Below, one piece after another: positions 21,579 to 32,730 of a DNA stretch of 64,000 bases. The position numbers and the translations under genes are program-made. This DNA is from Henckelia pumila (Eukaryota; Streptophyta; Magnoliopsida; Lamiales; Gesneriaceae): the NCBI RefSeq assembly GCF_033568475.1, contig NC_133121.1, forward strand, positions 3,906,001 to 3,970,000, written 5' to 3'. Numbering within the stretch: position 1 is the stretch's first letter; each line of letters opens with the position of its first letter. The notes beneath the pieces are model-generated. The model had not been told where the DNA came from. It was given only the letters and a program-made list of their open reading frames with translations, and searched no databases.

Positions 21579-22241
21579 GGGAAAATATTTTTTTTCTTCC
21601 ATTAATTAACTTGTTCATATTTTGATTTTGGTCCATTAATTTCAAATTTTGATTTTAATACATTAACTTTTAATTTTCAGTGATTTTGATCCAACTGCAC
21701 ATAGAGGTGGGTCGGTACGGTATACCGTACCGAAAATCTGTTACTGTATACCGTACCGTACCGGTATGAAGAGAATTTTTATACCGAATCCGTACCGGAA
21801 ATAAAAAAAATTCGGTATACCGACAAATTTTGGTATACCGAAAAAACCGAGTTTTTTTTCGGTATACCGTGAAATTTTTTTTTAAAAAATAAATTCGGTA
21901 TACCGAAATAAAACATTTTATATACCGTTACCGATACCGAAAATTTTGGTACGGTAAATTTTCGATATACCGATTTTTCGATATATTCGGTAAATTTTTC
22001 GGTACGGTATGACGGTATTTTCGGTATTTCGGTATTTTTTCTCAGCCCTAACTGCACACGTGTCAACTAGACATTGGCACACGTCAGCATTTTCCGGGTG
22101 ACGTGTGTCAATGTCTAGTTAACACGTATGTAATTGGACCAAAATTACTGAAAAATAAAAGTTATTGTACCAAAACCAAATTTTAAAAAGTTAATGTACC
22201 AAAACCATGCACAAGTTAATGAATCAAAAAAATATTTCTCC
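21579..22241. mobile_element. foldback MITE, split by a nested hAT MITE
   Basis: The left end (GGGAAAATATTT from 21579) and the right end (AAATATTTCTCC to 22241) are inverted copies, with further inverted phrases such as GATTTTGGTCC / GGACCAAAATTA and ACGTGTCAACTAGACATTG / CAATGTCTAGTTAACACGT. Without the nested insertion the unit is about 306 bp, close to the 313-bp foldback at 13379 and built the same way. Flanking bases GAAAACAAAT and GAAAAAACAT could be a worn 10-bp duplication. Confidence 0.7.
21702..22050. mobile_element. hAT-type MITE with exact 8-bp target duplication
   Basis: A 349-bp element starts TAGAGGTGGG and ends CTCAGCCCTA, an imperfect inverted repeat. It is flanked on both sides by ACTGCACA (21694-21701 and 22051-22058). 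The interior is a dense set of palindromic GGTATACC and GGTACGGTA motifs with no coding capacity. It lies inside the foldback element 21579-22241, and its removal rejoins that element's ACTGCACACGTGTC phrase. Two shorter relatives are at 42642-42863 and 52507-52728. Confidence 0.9.
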
Positions 22242-23205
22242 GAAAAAACATTGGCATTGGCTTCGTATAACCAAATTTCACATATTAAATCAGAATTGAT
22301 GAAATTTCCTTCATTTGTCATTTATATATATTTGATATTTGGAGAGAAACTTTTACACAAATCGTGAACTCGATATCTTATCTCACATTGGGACGTTGAG
22401 TATCGACCAAGAGGGCTAAGGCTAATATTACCACTATTTAATATGACATGTATATCCCATCAACGTTTCACAAGTATTAATGAAGTTATATAGATGCCTC
22501 ATACAATATGAGTGTTTTCATGCAACGGACCATTTGTATCTCTATGCATAAGGATCTCTCGGTTCAAGTCTGCTTGTAAAATATGGTAGATTATATATAT
22601 CTGACTTTTGTTGGATGAATTAAACTCTTGCTCAAGTTATGCACATTCAATATTAGCGTTAATAATTATAACTTTCAAATCCATCTAAAATTGATTTCAT
22701 TCGAAATTCATTATCAAACATCGAATATGTCAATCATGCTTCTATATAATAAAATATAAACAAGTTCAAGATTGAGAGAAGTCCACTTGCTCGAAAAAGA
22801 GTCCCACACCTCATTCAGATATGGACGTAATTTGGGATACAACATGATCTAAGAAATGTCAGTTCAAAAAGTCAAATCATACAAAAAGAATATAACTTAA
22901 AGCTATAGGCCAGGCGGGTTCTAGCTGAGACAGTACTATTACATACATTCCAATACTCATTTGAGCTCAAAATTATATGATTATATTCCCTTGCAATGAA
23001 GAATGGAACTTTCGAAAAGTTTAAGGTTAAAAGGTCACAAATCCACATATATAGTTCATGAGCCTGGAGACACATTAATATTAGTAACAGATGAAACCTT
23101 CCGCAGATATCACCTCTGAAATCATTCGCATGCATGGCCCCAAAAAAAGAATATTAATCTGCTAGCTAGCTTGCTTGAACACAAAAAAGGCAACAAAACC
23201 CTGAC
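22242..23205. other. gene-free spacer and promoter region of the 23326 gene
   Basis: AT-rich DNA without a recognised gene or element. The last few hundred bases presumably hold the promoter of the short gene downstream. Confidence 0.45.
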
Positions 23206-23213
23206 TATATAAA
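23206..23213 (+). promoter_or_regulatory. TATA box of the 23326 gene
   Basis: TATATAAA lies 113 bases upstream of the ATG at 23326. The segment between is C-, A- and T-rich, as plant 5' leaders are. Confidence 0.6.
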
Positions 23214-23325
23214 TTCATCCAAATCCCCCCCGCCACACCCAAACATAACACAAACAACACATTTCAACTTAAATCACTCTTATCTTTTAACAACATCATT
23301 TCTAGCAGCATATATATATATATTA

Positions 23326-23538
23326 ATGTCTTCTTTAGGAGCGAGCTACGGGCACGTTCACGTGCAGAAGAAGCGGCAGAAGGAGAGGCTAAAGAAGAAA
23401 ATGGAGGACGAAAGATCGGAAAGAACGGGTGAAACAAGCAACATTGTGGATGGTGAGAGGGTGGTCGTCGATCATGACGTTAATAAGAGTGGTAAAAACA
23501 AGAAAATTCATCCTGCTGCTGATGCTAATTTCAGTTAA
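23326..23538 (+). CDS. short highly charged plant protein of unknown function, 70 residues
   Basis: A single-exon frame encodes 70 residues. After MSSLGASYGHVHV comes a Lys/Arg/Glu-rich stretch (QKKRQKERLKKKMEDERSER) likely to form a charged helix, then a polar, probably disordered tail ending in HPAADANFS. The basic helix could act as a nuclear signal or bind nucleic acid, but no domain is recognised. Evidence for a real gene is the TATA box with normal spacing, the clear jump in GC and codon quality at the ATG, and the return to AT-rich DNA after the TAA. A conserved small plant protein is the best guess. Confidence 0.6.
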   Translation: MSSLGASYGHVHVQKKRQKERLKKKMEDERSERTGETSNIVDGERVVVDHDVNKSGKNKKIHPAADANFS

Positions 23539-25950
23539 AAGTAATTTGTAGGGCTCCATGCATATATAATATATATTATAAGCTTCGAAAGATCGATATA
23601 TGATCTAATAAAACAATAATGGCCGCGGTGGCTTGCATATTTATATCATGGTAATGAATTGATCATATAGGGAAATTGAACGTTGAAATAATTAGCATTG
23701 CACTTTGTTTTCAATAAAGTTCTTGAGTTGGCTGCTTGTTTGTATTTCGGTTTTGTGTTGTAATGTACGTTTCTTTAGTTATGATAATTGAGTTGTGAGG
23801 GTTTCAACTTTAGTTCTTTTTCAATTTTTTATTTTGATCATTTGCAATTTTACACACACATGTGTGGATTGAGATGATGAGGGGATCAGAACTCAGAAGA
23901 ACTGAATGAGGTGCAAAATTATAGTTCAAAAATTAAAATTTAATTGTGAACTTTATATATATAATGTATAAAATTATGTAAATTAGTGAAAACAAGATAG
24001 GAAACATGGAATAACATTGTCACAAATAACCATTCGCTAGTTAATTCGCGTAACGAACTTTTCTTTTCTTTTATCAATTTATAGGATTGCGATCTAAAGA
24101 TTAAATCAGTGTTATTTTTTTAAAATAAAAAAATTGTTTGTTATTCACTATCAAAGTGAAAAACTTTAGGCTTTGGTTTTAAAATAAAATTCGGATTGCT
24201 GAACTTCAATTTTAATGTAATTAAAACTTCAAAAGGTGACATATTTTTAATAATTATGATTATTAAAATTGAAAGTAAACAAATAACTAAAGATCTGAAA
24301 TTCCTACCTTAGGGCCGAATGTAGAAGACTGGGTCAGAAGGAAATAAAATCTGACCTTCACTCTTAACTAATTGGGCCAGAAGTTCTTATGTATTTGAGT
24401 TTAGTTGTACAGACCAATGTTAATAATCAAAACTTCGGCCCATTTTTGTTTCGGATACATGTTTGGCCCATAACTTATATCTATCTGCACGACCACAATG
24501 GGTTTGCACTAATAAATCTGAGTAATATTTATTTTGATACACGACACGAACTATTGATAAAATATCAAATTGATACATGAAATATTACAAATGATTTAAT
24601 TGATACATGATAAAATTGAAAAGTCAAGTTTGTCCTTCATCTAAATTGTTATTAAGTCCAAGTACTGTTATTAAAATTTGATTAGGTATATAATTTTATT
24701 TTCAAAGTTTTTTATTGGTTAATTAATTTTAAAAATATTGAAATAAATATATATCACCGGAGCTTATTGATCTTTTTTTTAAACCGTTGAAACAAACATA
24801 ATTACCATTTTAGTTTTTTGAAATCTGGTATTATTATGTTGGAAATTAAAAAAAAATCAACATTAAAGGTTTAGATCATGAAAAAATAAATCTCATAGAA
24901 AAATTGTTGGGTTAAGTGTGCAAGAGTGAGAGTAATACAAATATGAGTTATCTCCGGGGAAACTCTAGTACGTCAATCTGCTGACGTTGCGCTGTTTGTA
25001 TATTTGTATAGGGGTCATAGCATAATTTTTAAAATTAATAATGGACTTAAACTGTAATTTTATTTGATCGAAATAAAAAAAAACAAAAACAAAAATAACA
25101 ATATATATTTATTTGTTGTTTAATATTCAAGTTATACAAACAAATGTTTACAATAATTATTTCGGCCCACTTCTGTTTTGAACTATATGTTTGGCCCGTA
25201 GCTTATATGTGTAAAACCACCATGCTACAACTAATTAATTGACACTAAGAAATCGTTTCAGGACATAAGTTTTTGAGACAGACGTTCCAATCGTTCTGGA
25301 TCGTGAAAAATATTGTTTTTATATCAAAAATATTATTTTTTTTAATTATAAATATGAGCCGAGAGTTAACATCCGTGAAACAATGTAAAACAATGTGGGG
25401 AGATTTCTCATGTAACGAATGAAAAAAGATGGTATGTATTAATTATTATGGGTGGGAGCTAGGGTTTTGGGCCATAAATAGTGAATGAGAAAAAAAGTGA
25501 AATAAAGTCGTCACAAATTCAAGTGGAAAAAGGATGCATGATAGCCTTTTGAGTTTTGGCACTATGCACCTCTCCATCTCCAAAAGCAATTTCTTTAGTA
25601 TATATGGATAAAAGAGAGATGCATTCTTGCTCTACTTTTGGACCTACGCTTTATTATAGACTCACACGGTGCCTAAACGAGTTAAGTTTTCAATCATTCT
25701 TGCTACAATACACATATTTAGTTGTACAACACTTGAGGTTGGCAAATGAATGATTAATGTTTGTTTTATTTTTGGACCTAACGGGTGAGTCTATGCTACA
25801 TCGAGAGTGTTTCTCCCCCTATTTTTATACCATTAGATCACGTGAAACCATTATAGTATTATGAAAATTGATATGTGTATTGATGATTCAATGATTGTAA
25901 TTTAACCACATCATGGGGAGAGAAATACTCCAAATGTAGCATAGAATAAT
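23539..25950. other. gene-free spacer with a pair of diverged repeats
   Basis: Presumed 3' UTR of the small gene, then AT-rich DNA. Segments at 24418-24501 and 25146-25226 resemble each other (TTCGGCCCA..TTCTGTTT.., TGTTTGGCCC.TA.CTTATAT, then an ACCAC motif) in the same orientation. No gene was recognised. Confidence 0.45.
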
Positions 25951-25960
25951 CCTTAAATTA

Positions 25961-26197
25961 GGCAAAAATTTCGGTTCAGCCCTAAATGTTTGAACACATT
26001 CTCGGTTCAGTCCTAAATGTTTGAACGTTTCCGGTTTGGTCCCAAATATTTCAAAAGTTTCCATTTAAGTCCTAAATGTTTTACGTTCCACATTTCGTCC
26101 TAAATATTTTTCAAAATTTTTCGGTTTGGTCCTTCCATCTACAAACAAAGCGTGATAAAAAAACTTACAAACAAAAAAAAAGTTAAATAAAATAGAA

Positions 26198-26246
<49 letters not shown>

Positions 26247-27125
26247 GAACAATAATTTCTTCCAAATTAAAATATAATATAAATTATGCAAAATAAAATT
26301 ATAGAATAAAAAAATAATTGAACCGTGCAATCTTATAGTTAAAAACATTATCAATCACAAACAAATAAACAAATGTTTTAGCAAATAACTAGTATTACTT
26401 ATTTCACAAAATATTTGAAATTTTCAATAAATTTTTCAAGAGAAGAATACTTATGGTTAACAATTGACAAAATATAATGAATTATTTGACCACCGTTAAA
26501 GTAGTGATATGAAATTAAGTTTTATTTAATAGTAAATATTTCTCAAATACTAATTATTTAAATTATAAAAAGAGTTTTAAAAAGATATATATCTTTTTCC
26601 AACCTCCAAATTTTTTCTTAAATGTGCAAGCATCATGAATGAGAATATAACAAAATTTATATAAATGTGAAATAACATCATTAAATTTTTATTCCTCAAG
26701 TTTTGTTTATTTTATTTAAGTTTTTATTTTGTAGCATCATGAATTTAATATTTTCATTTTGAACATTGTGTAAAATTGATTTAAATTTGGATAAAAACTC
26801 TAATAAATTTGTGTTTTATTTACAACTTGTTTAATGTTAAATATATAATAAATAATATAAAACTCAATCATAAATGATATAACACTACGCGGTGTTAGTT
26901 TTAACACACGAGTAGATGAAAGGATCAAATCGGGAAATTTTGAGAAATATTTGGCACAAAATCGGCAATGTAAAAATATTTAGGACTGGACCGGGAACTT
27001 TCAGAAAACATTTAGGACCAAACCGGGAACGTATAAACATTTAGGACTGAAACGAAAACTTTTGAGAAACATTTAGGACCAAACCGGGAACGTCCAAACA
27101 TTTAGGACTGAACCGGGATTTTGCC
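25961..27125. mobile_element. Mutator-like non-autonomous element with long TIRs and 10-bp target duplication
   Basis: A 1165-bp element begins GGCAAAAATTTCGGTTCAG and ends CTGAACCGGGATTTTGCC. It is flanked on both sides by CCTTAAATTA (25951-25960 and 27126-27135). The TIRs run about 180 bp (25961-26140) and 214 bp (26912-27125). Each is made of several repeats of a roughly 30-bp phrase containing CTAAATGTTT and GGTTTGGTC. The interior is AT-rich, includes an (AAT)n microsatellite at about 26202-26243, and encodes nothing. The 10-bp duplication and long repetitive TIRs fit Mutator-like elements. Confidence 0.88.
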
Positions 27126-27135
27126 CCTTAAATTA

Positions 27136-27851
27136 CCTATGACATAATATATTACGAACATTCAAAATCAGTAATTTACGTGCTAAATACCAAACATTCA
27201 GTTGTTGCAATATCAAAATTTTGAAACAAATTAGCGCCATTAACCAATATAGAATACAACACGATACTGCTAAGCTACCAAGTAGGAAAGAAACGTAAAC
27301 ACGATTGGAAACAAAACAAGGCTTAAATTAAAAGCAGGCCTCCTTTCATTAATCATTTTATGTGTGTGTGACACGGAATATTAATATGCTAATATGACGA
27401 CAAGAAATGCTTATATATTCGGTGAAAATTGAATAAAAATTAGGGGAAAAAAATACGAAGCCGTGAATTAAACCAAAAATGGTAGTTTCCTTTATAATTT
27501 GCGACCTAAATTGTGGCCCATTTTCGTTGCCTCACCAAATAGGTTGTTATATTAAGAAACCAATCTAGACAAATTAATCCGCCCTTCTAATTGCTTCATA
27601 TAATTTTAATAACCATTATTCTAGTGATTATATTTTTACCTAAAATTTGGTACAAAAGTGTTTTTAATTTTTTGAAGTCGTTTATACCACTTGAGCATTC
27701 TATGAAGATTTCGTTCCAAAATTGTGAGAGTGCCGAATAGTTTTATAAAAATAAAAACAAAACCAAAAAAAAAAAAGCAAAACAAAGTTTAAACTTTAAA
27801 CATAGCTAAGCATTCAAAATCAATTTTGCGTTGAGTTAAGATTAAAAAATA

Positions 27852-27904
<53 letters not shown>

Positions 27905-29090
27905 CACATATATATATGAAGTGATTAATATCGTTGATATAATTAAAAAATACTAGGAAAATTATCGACCCTATGAGTTGGTCTATATTTTGTTTTGGTA
28001 ATTTAAGTAGTTAGAATTCGGTATTGATTCTATGGTCATTTAAGTATTTAGAATTCTACAAGTAATGTTTTGTTGATTTTCAGTCATATTTTTTGTAAGT
28101 GTTGAATTAGCTCTGAACACATCGACAATGTTTAATGACACATGAATAATATTCTAAATTATACCTTAACATCGGACATCAAACTACTGGTACTCGTCTG
28201 ATTGAGTTGTAGAGTTAATGTTTTTTCATGAAAATGGACTATAATTGCTACTTTTTGATGTGTAATAATTGGTATATCTTCGAACTAATTAATGCAATTA
28301 ATAGTAAGCAAATTATCGATAATCTAAATTTTAATCGATTAAACGTACATTCATCTATTTTCAATAACTCAGACATCTATGTCTCATGAATTTTCGACTC
28401 TTTATTTATTAGTAAAAATGGAGCGAAAGAGACCCGAACTTGATTAAATCTTTAACAAATTCATTTTTTTTCCTTCCCTTGCAAAAACATTTATAATTAT
28501 TTTCGACAAATTTTCAGCTTTAAATTCATATACGTTGTTATACATATATTCGAATCATATTATTATTTATGAATGTAGCTACATATGTTGTGGGGTCTCT
28601 TCAGGTGGCCCACCTCTATTTAGTTTATTTTGTTATTTATTGACTTATTTTAATTTTTATTAACAATAATTCTCACTTTTTCGTTCATCGAGGCTTGTGA
28701 ATTCATAGATACGGACGCACAGAAACCCATAGAGTCAGTCATAGACGAGCGCAAGTATTCACATTTCACTATTTAATTCTCCGCATGAACCAATAAGTTT
28801 CTTGCAATCCTTTTGTGATAAAATTTTAAGAAATTTGATTTCCTATATTTTTTCATCTGAACGCAAAATTAAAGTATCATCACCATATGTGCATAGTGCA
28901 TTAAACCATATATGAGCATCAGTCATCACTGGCCGCCCTCACAGTGAAATTGTTTATCAAACTATTCTGATTTACAAATTGTTACAATATTACTCCAAAT
29001 GTTTATTAATGGATACAAAAAGATAAACAGCTGGTTTCAATGTAATTTAAAAACAAAAAACAAAACAAAACATGTTCACTTCACTCACTC
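27136..29090. other. gene-free spacer with a compound (TA)n(CA)n(TA)n microsatellite at about 27851-27917
   Basis: AT-rich intergenic DNA upstream of the HIPP gene. No gene was recognised. The last few hundred bases are presumably its promoter. Confidence 0.45.
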
Positions 29091-29100
29091 CTCTCCCGTC

Positions 29101-29108
29101 TATATAAG
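29101..29108 (+). promoter_or_regulatory. TATA box of the HIPP gene
   Basis: TATATAAG in a C-rich surround, about 280 bases before the start codon at 29388, allowing for a long 5' leader. Confidence 0.55.
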
Positions 29109-29387
29109 GAGGTGATGGAGTAACAAAACCTCTCGCATCTGATGGAAACAAAACACCAAGTCTAGAAAGCAGCTTTCATATAATTCTTTTTTTTATCTTT
29201 ATGTTTTTAACTTCATGCCGGCCCCTAGTTTCCATTTTCTCTTGAATTTGATTGTCTGAACCCGTTAACTCACTCGAAGAATCGTTTTAAAATTCATTTT
29301 GTTTTACATTATCCCTAGCTAGCTCTAATCTTGAAGCTTGATCCCTTTGGGCTTCAAACTTGACAAGCAAATAGCTAGCAGTTTGTA

Positions 29388-29961
29388 ATGGGTGTTGCAG
29401 GAACTTTGGAGTACATATCTGATATTATAATGAGCCAAAAACACAAGAAGAAGAAGAAGAGAAAACAGTTGCAAACTATAATTCTCAAGGTCAGAATGGA
29501 CTGTGATGGCTGCGAGCTTAAAGTCAAGAATGCATTGTCTTCTTTAACTGGTAATTAACATGCATATATATATTAATTAGTTTCTTATATATATATTTTT
29601 AATATATTATCCTGGTTTAATAAAAATTAAATAATAATAATAATAATATGAATTAGGAGTGCAAAGTGTGGAGATAGACAGAAAACATCAGAAAGTAACA
29701 GTGACAGGATACATAGAGCAAGGCAAAGTGTTGAAGAAAGCCAAATCGACGGGGAAGAAGGCTGAGATATGGCCGTATGTTCCGTACAACCTGGTGGCTC
29801 AGCCCTACGCCGTTGAGGCTTACGACAAGAAGGCACCGCCTGGTTTTGTCAGAAAATTAACTACAGAACTAGCCAATAATAATGTTGCAGGTGCTAGATC
29901 AGAGGACCCCTACGTTACCATGTTCAGTGACGACAACCCAAATGCATGTCATGTCATGTAA
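29388..29961 (+). CDS. heavy metal-associated isoprenylated plant protein (HIPP)
   Basis: Two exons, 29388-29550 and 29657-29961, join at a glycine codon (ACTG|GTAATT ... TTAG|GA) to give 155 residues. The N-terminus MGVAGTLEYISD and a Lys-rich run (residues 18-26) precede an HMA domain with the metal-binding motif MDCDGC at residues 37-42. The second exon carries the typical GYIEQGKVLKKAKSTGKKAEIWPYVPYN block. The tail DPYVTMFSDDNPNACHVM ends in a CaaX box (CHVM), the site for farnesylation, which anchors these proteins to membranes or moves them to the nucleus. It closely matches the HIPP20-27 group, which binds Cd, Cu or Zn and is linked to metal and drought responses. All key residues are present, so it looks functional. 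Confidence 0.95.
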
Positions 29962-30890
29962 TATAATATAATTAATTCATATTATATAATCTAATTAATA
30001 ATTGACGCAGATTTCTTTCTGTATGTATTTCTCCATATATCCTTCGCCAGTACTAGAACATGATGAACGTACGTAGCATATTTGTTATGAATAATTTAAA
30101 CGTCTCAAGGTTTATATATTATAAACTATATAGCTAGCTAGTATAATTAATGAATTATATATAAAGATTTTTGGTTCTTCGTTAATTTAATTAATGCACT
30201 TTATACTTTATAGTAACTTCCATGGGGTGATATAATTTTGAATCCTCAAGGCTCCAATTTAAAAGGCCCAATTAAGGGAAAAGAAAAAGGCACATGCAAA
30301 GTAAAGGGACTCACTTTTTTCACTGTTAAGAAGAATATAATATTGACAAAAAGAAAGGGGAATTAGATAAAAGCAAGCAGCACAAGAAATCTATGACTAT
30401 CAGACTATGGATGCCCACTAGTACTTAATTAATTTAAATAATTGGGTCATATAATTGATGGAGTTAATTAGAAGGAACTTCAACGCTAACAATATTCTTA
30501 TTTTATTAATTGTCTTAATTATATATGATTAAGAATTTGGTCACTCTTGCAAAAATAATGTTTCACGTGATTTAATTTAATATACGTGCATGGTCAAAAT
30601 TTAAAGAGATTACTTGTTAAGGTTAGCGTAAATATAGTCAAATCGAAACATTTAAATACCTATCCCTCCACTTTTCACGCTGAGAACAAATTAAATTTGT
30701 CCAACCATCTCCTCTCATTCCTCCCAACGTATTATTTTTCTTCAATATTTTATTTTATTTTATTTTATTTAATATACAACAAAATAAAATTTGCCTTTCA
30801 ACAATTTTCATTTCCACGCGCAAAACCTCGCTCGATCTCAGTTTTCCCAAGAATAGATAGATCTAATTTCGAGATTCTAAAAAAAAAAAC
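29962..30890. other. spacer, 3' flank of the HIPP gene and promoter of the MADS gene
   Basis: AT-rich DNA with no separate gene. A (TTTTA)n stretch lies at about 30747-30770 in the probable leader of the MADS gene. A TTTAAATA sequence near 30651 could be its TATA element. Confidence 0.4.
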
Positions 30891-32730
30891 ATGGGTAGAA
30901 GCAAGCTTCCGATTAAGAAAATAGAAAACACCACAAATAGGCAAGTCACATTCTCTAAACGTAGATATGGTCTCATTAAGAAAGCTTATGAAATCGCTGT
31001 GTTATGTGACATTGATCTAGCTCTTATCATGTTCTCGTCTTCCGGCCGTCTCAGCCATTTTTCCGGCAGAAAAAGGTATTTGAATTTAGCCTCATTAATT
31101 CGCCGATTGGATATATTTAAAATTCATGATATGTGATATATAAATTGCATGTGAACCTTGCTATTATGAGTTATTTCTTGACTATTATAGGATCGAGGAT
31201 GTGATTTACCGGTATCTAAATCTCTCCGATCGGGATCGAGGAGGGTAATTTTTCTTGCATTTGGATCATATTTGATCACAATTAGTTATTTTGGTTTGAC
31301 AATTTGTTCTTGACAATTGCAGGACTATTCATAACAAAGAGGTGCGTAATTTAAACTTCGCGTGAATATCGTGATATATTAAATATGATTTTGAAAAGGG
31401 AGGAAATATAATGTGATTCATTGCAGCATATAATCAGCACTTTGATGAAAATCAAAACTGAGAAGGATCTGGCAATGCAAAGGTATGTAATCTTTGGTAT
31501 AATAGTTATCAAAATTTTCAAAAATAAAAAGTATTTAAATTTAGTATAGTTATGAAAAAATGTAAAAAGAATTCATTAATTGATTATTTTTGCGGTTTCT
31601 TTTATTTCTTTTATTGTGATCAGTCCTGCAACTCCTGGCTCAGATTCTGAGGTACTCTTAAAATTATTTCATAATTTAAACTTTTTCTTGAAGTAATTAA
31701 CCTTATTTAGTTAATTGCTATAATTTAATTTAATTTAATTGAATTTTGCTTGTGCTTCTTTCGCAGGAAATCCAAAAGGAGATTCATGAGTTGAAAAATC
31801 AACTAGAGAGCGCTGAAGAACAACTTAGGTAAATTATGTGTGACAGTGTTTTCTTTAAAAAGGACTATTTTTTTTTAAAAAAAAAAAAAAAAACACAGAG
31901 TGGGTTCAATATTGATCATTATTTTTAGTTATAAAACTTTCAAACGATGCACTGCTACTGATTTCCACTTTTTAGCGACATGATTTGTATACTATTTCAA
32001 ACTTAATTCACATGCTATATATTTGTTAACATTATATTTCACATTAGATATTTATATATGTTCTTGTTCTTTCTATTTGAACCAAAAAAAAAAAAAGGAT
32101 ATTTGAACCAGAATCAGAGAAGTTTGCATCCATGGCTGAGTTCCAATCATGCGAGGTACGACTCGTGGAAGCGTTACGTCGTGTTACACAGAGAAAAGTA
32201 AGTCGATATTCTATATTTTAAGAAGATACCATGCAAATTATTAGCTAGCCTAGTATATATATGATCATATGACGTTATTTCAGAGATTTCTGCTAAGTAA
32301 GGTCGGGGAACACTCGAGTTATCACGACACCATACAGGTAATATATTAATTGAAAATATATAAATCCTGATACTGAATTCATATATTATAACAATTTGTT
32401 TTTGATAATATATATACAATACGAATTAAATAAAACAGGAAATAAATACAGTGGTGCAGTATATTACAGAAGCACAAGCAGCACAGGGATCCCTGGAGAA
32501 CCATTATCATGAACTAGGAGATGGGAGATTTCAACTAAACAATATCAATGCTGGATCCGATGCCTCTTCTGTTGATCTCAGGTATATATATATCTTTCAT
32601 TTAATAAACACTTTCGACTATCAATAAATTAAAGTATTTCATTTCTAAGCCAAAAAACATGATAATTAATGTTTCAATCTAATGATTTTTCCCCACTTTT
32701 TTGGTTGGTATTGATGCATGCAGGGTTTAA
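30891..32730 (+). CDS. MIKC*-type MADS-box transcription factor
   Basis: Ten coding exons fit in frame: 30891-31075, 31191-31244, 31323-31341, 31427-31482, 31624-31651, 31767-31828, 32098-32197, 32284-32337, 32439-32581 and 32724-32730, giving 235 residues. The MADS domain (residues 1-60) reads [20 protein letters not shown], ... [20 protein letters not shown]. It is followed by [14 protein letters not shown] and, further on, [15 protein letters not shown] ... RRVTQRK. These I/K-region phrases and the many tiny exons mark the MIKC* group (AGL30/65/66/94/104 relatives), which control late pollen development as heterodimers. Oddities are a Tyr in the usually invariant SKRRNGL position and a short C-terminus ending DLRV. 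Exon edges come from GT-AG signals and family match; the last exon is the least sure. Confidence 0.85.

Noticed and set aside
21779-22066. 95-codon frame on the minus strand
   Set aside because: It lies wholly inside the hAT MITE and reads its GGTATACC repeats.
26065-26354. Frames with poly-Leu or poly-Tyr runs
   Set aside because: They read through the (AAT)n microsatellite inside the Mutator-like element.
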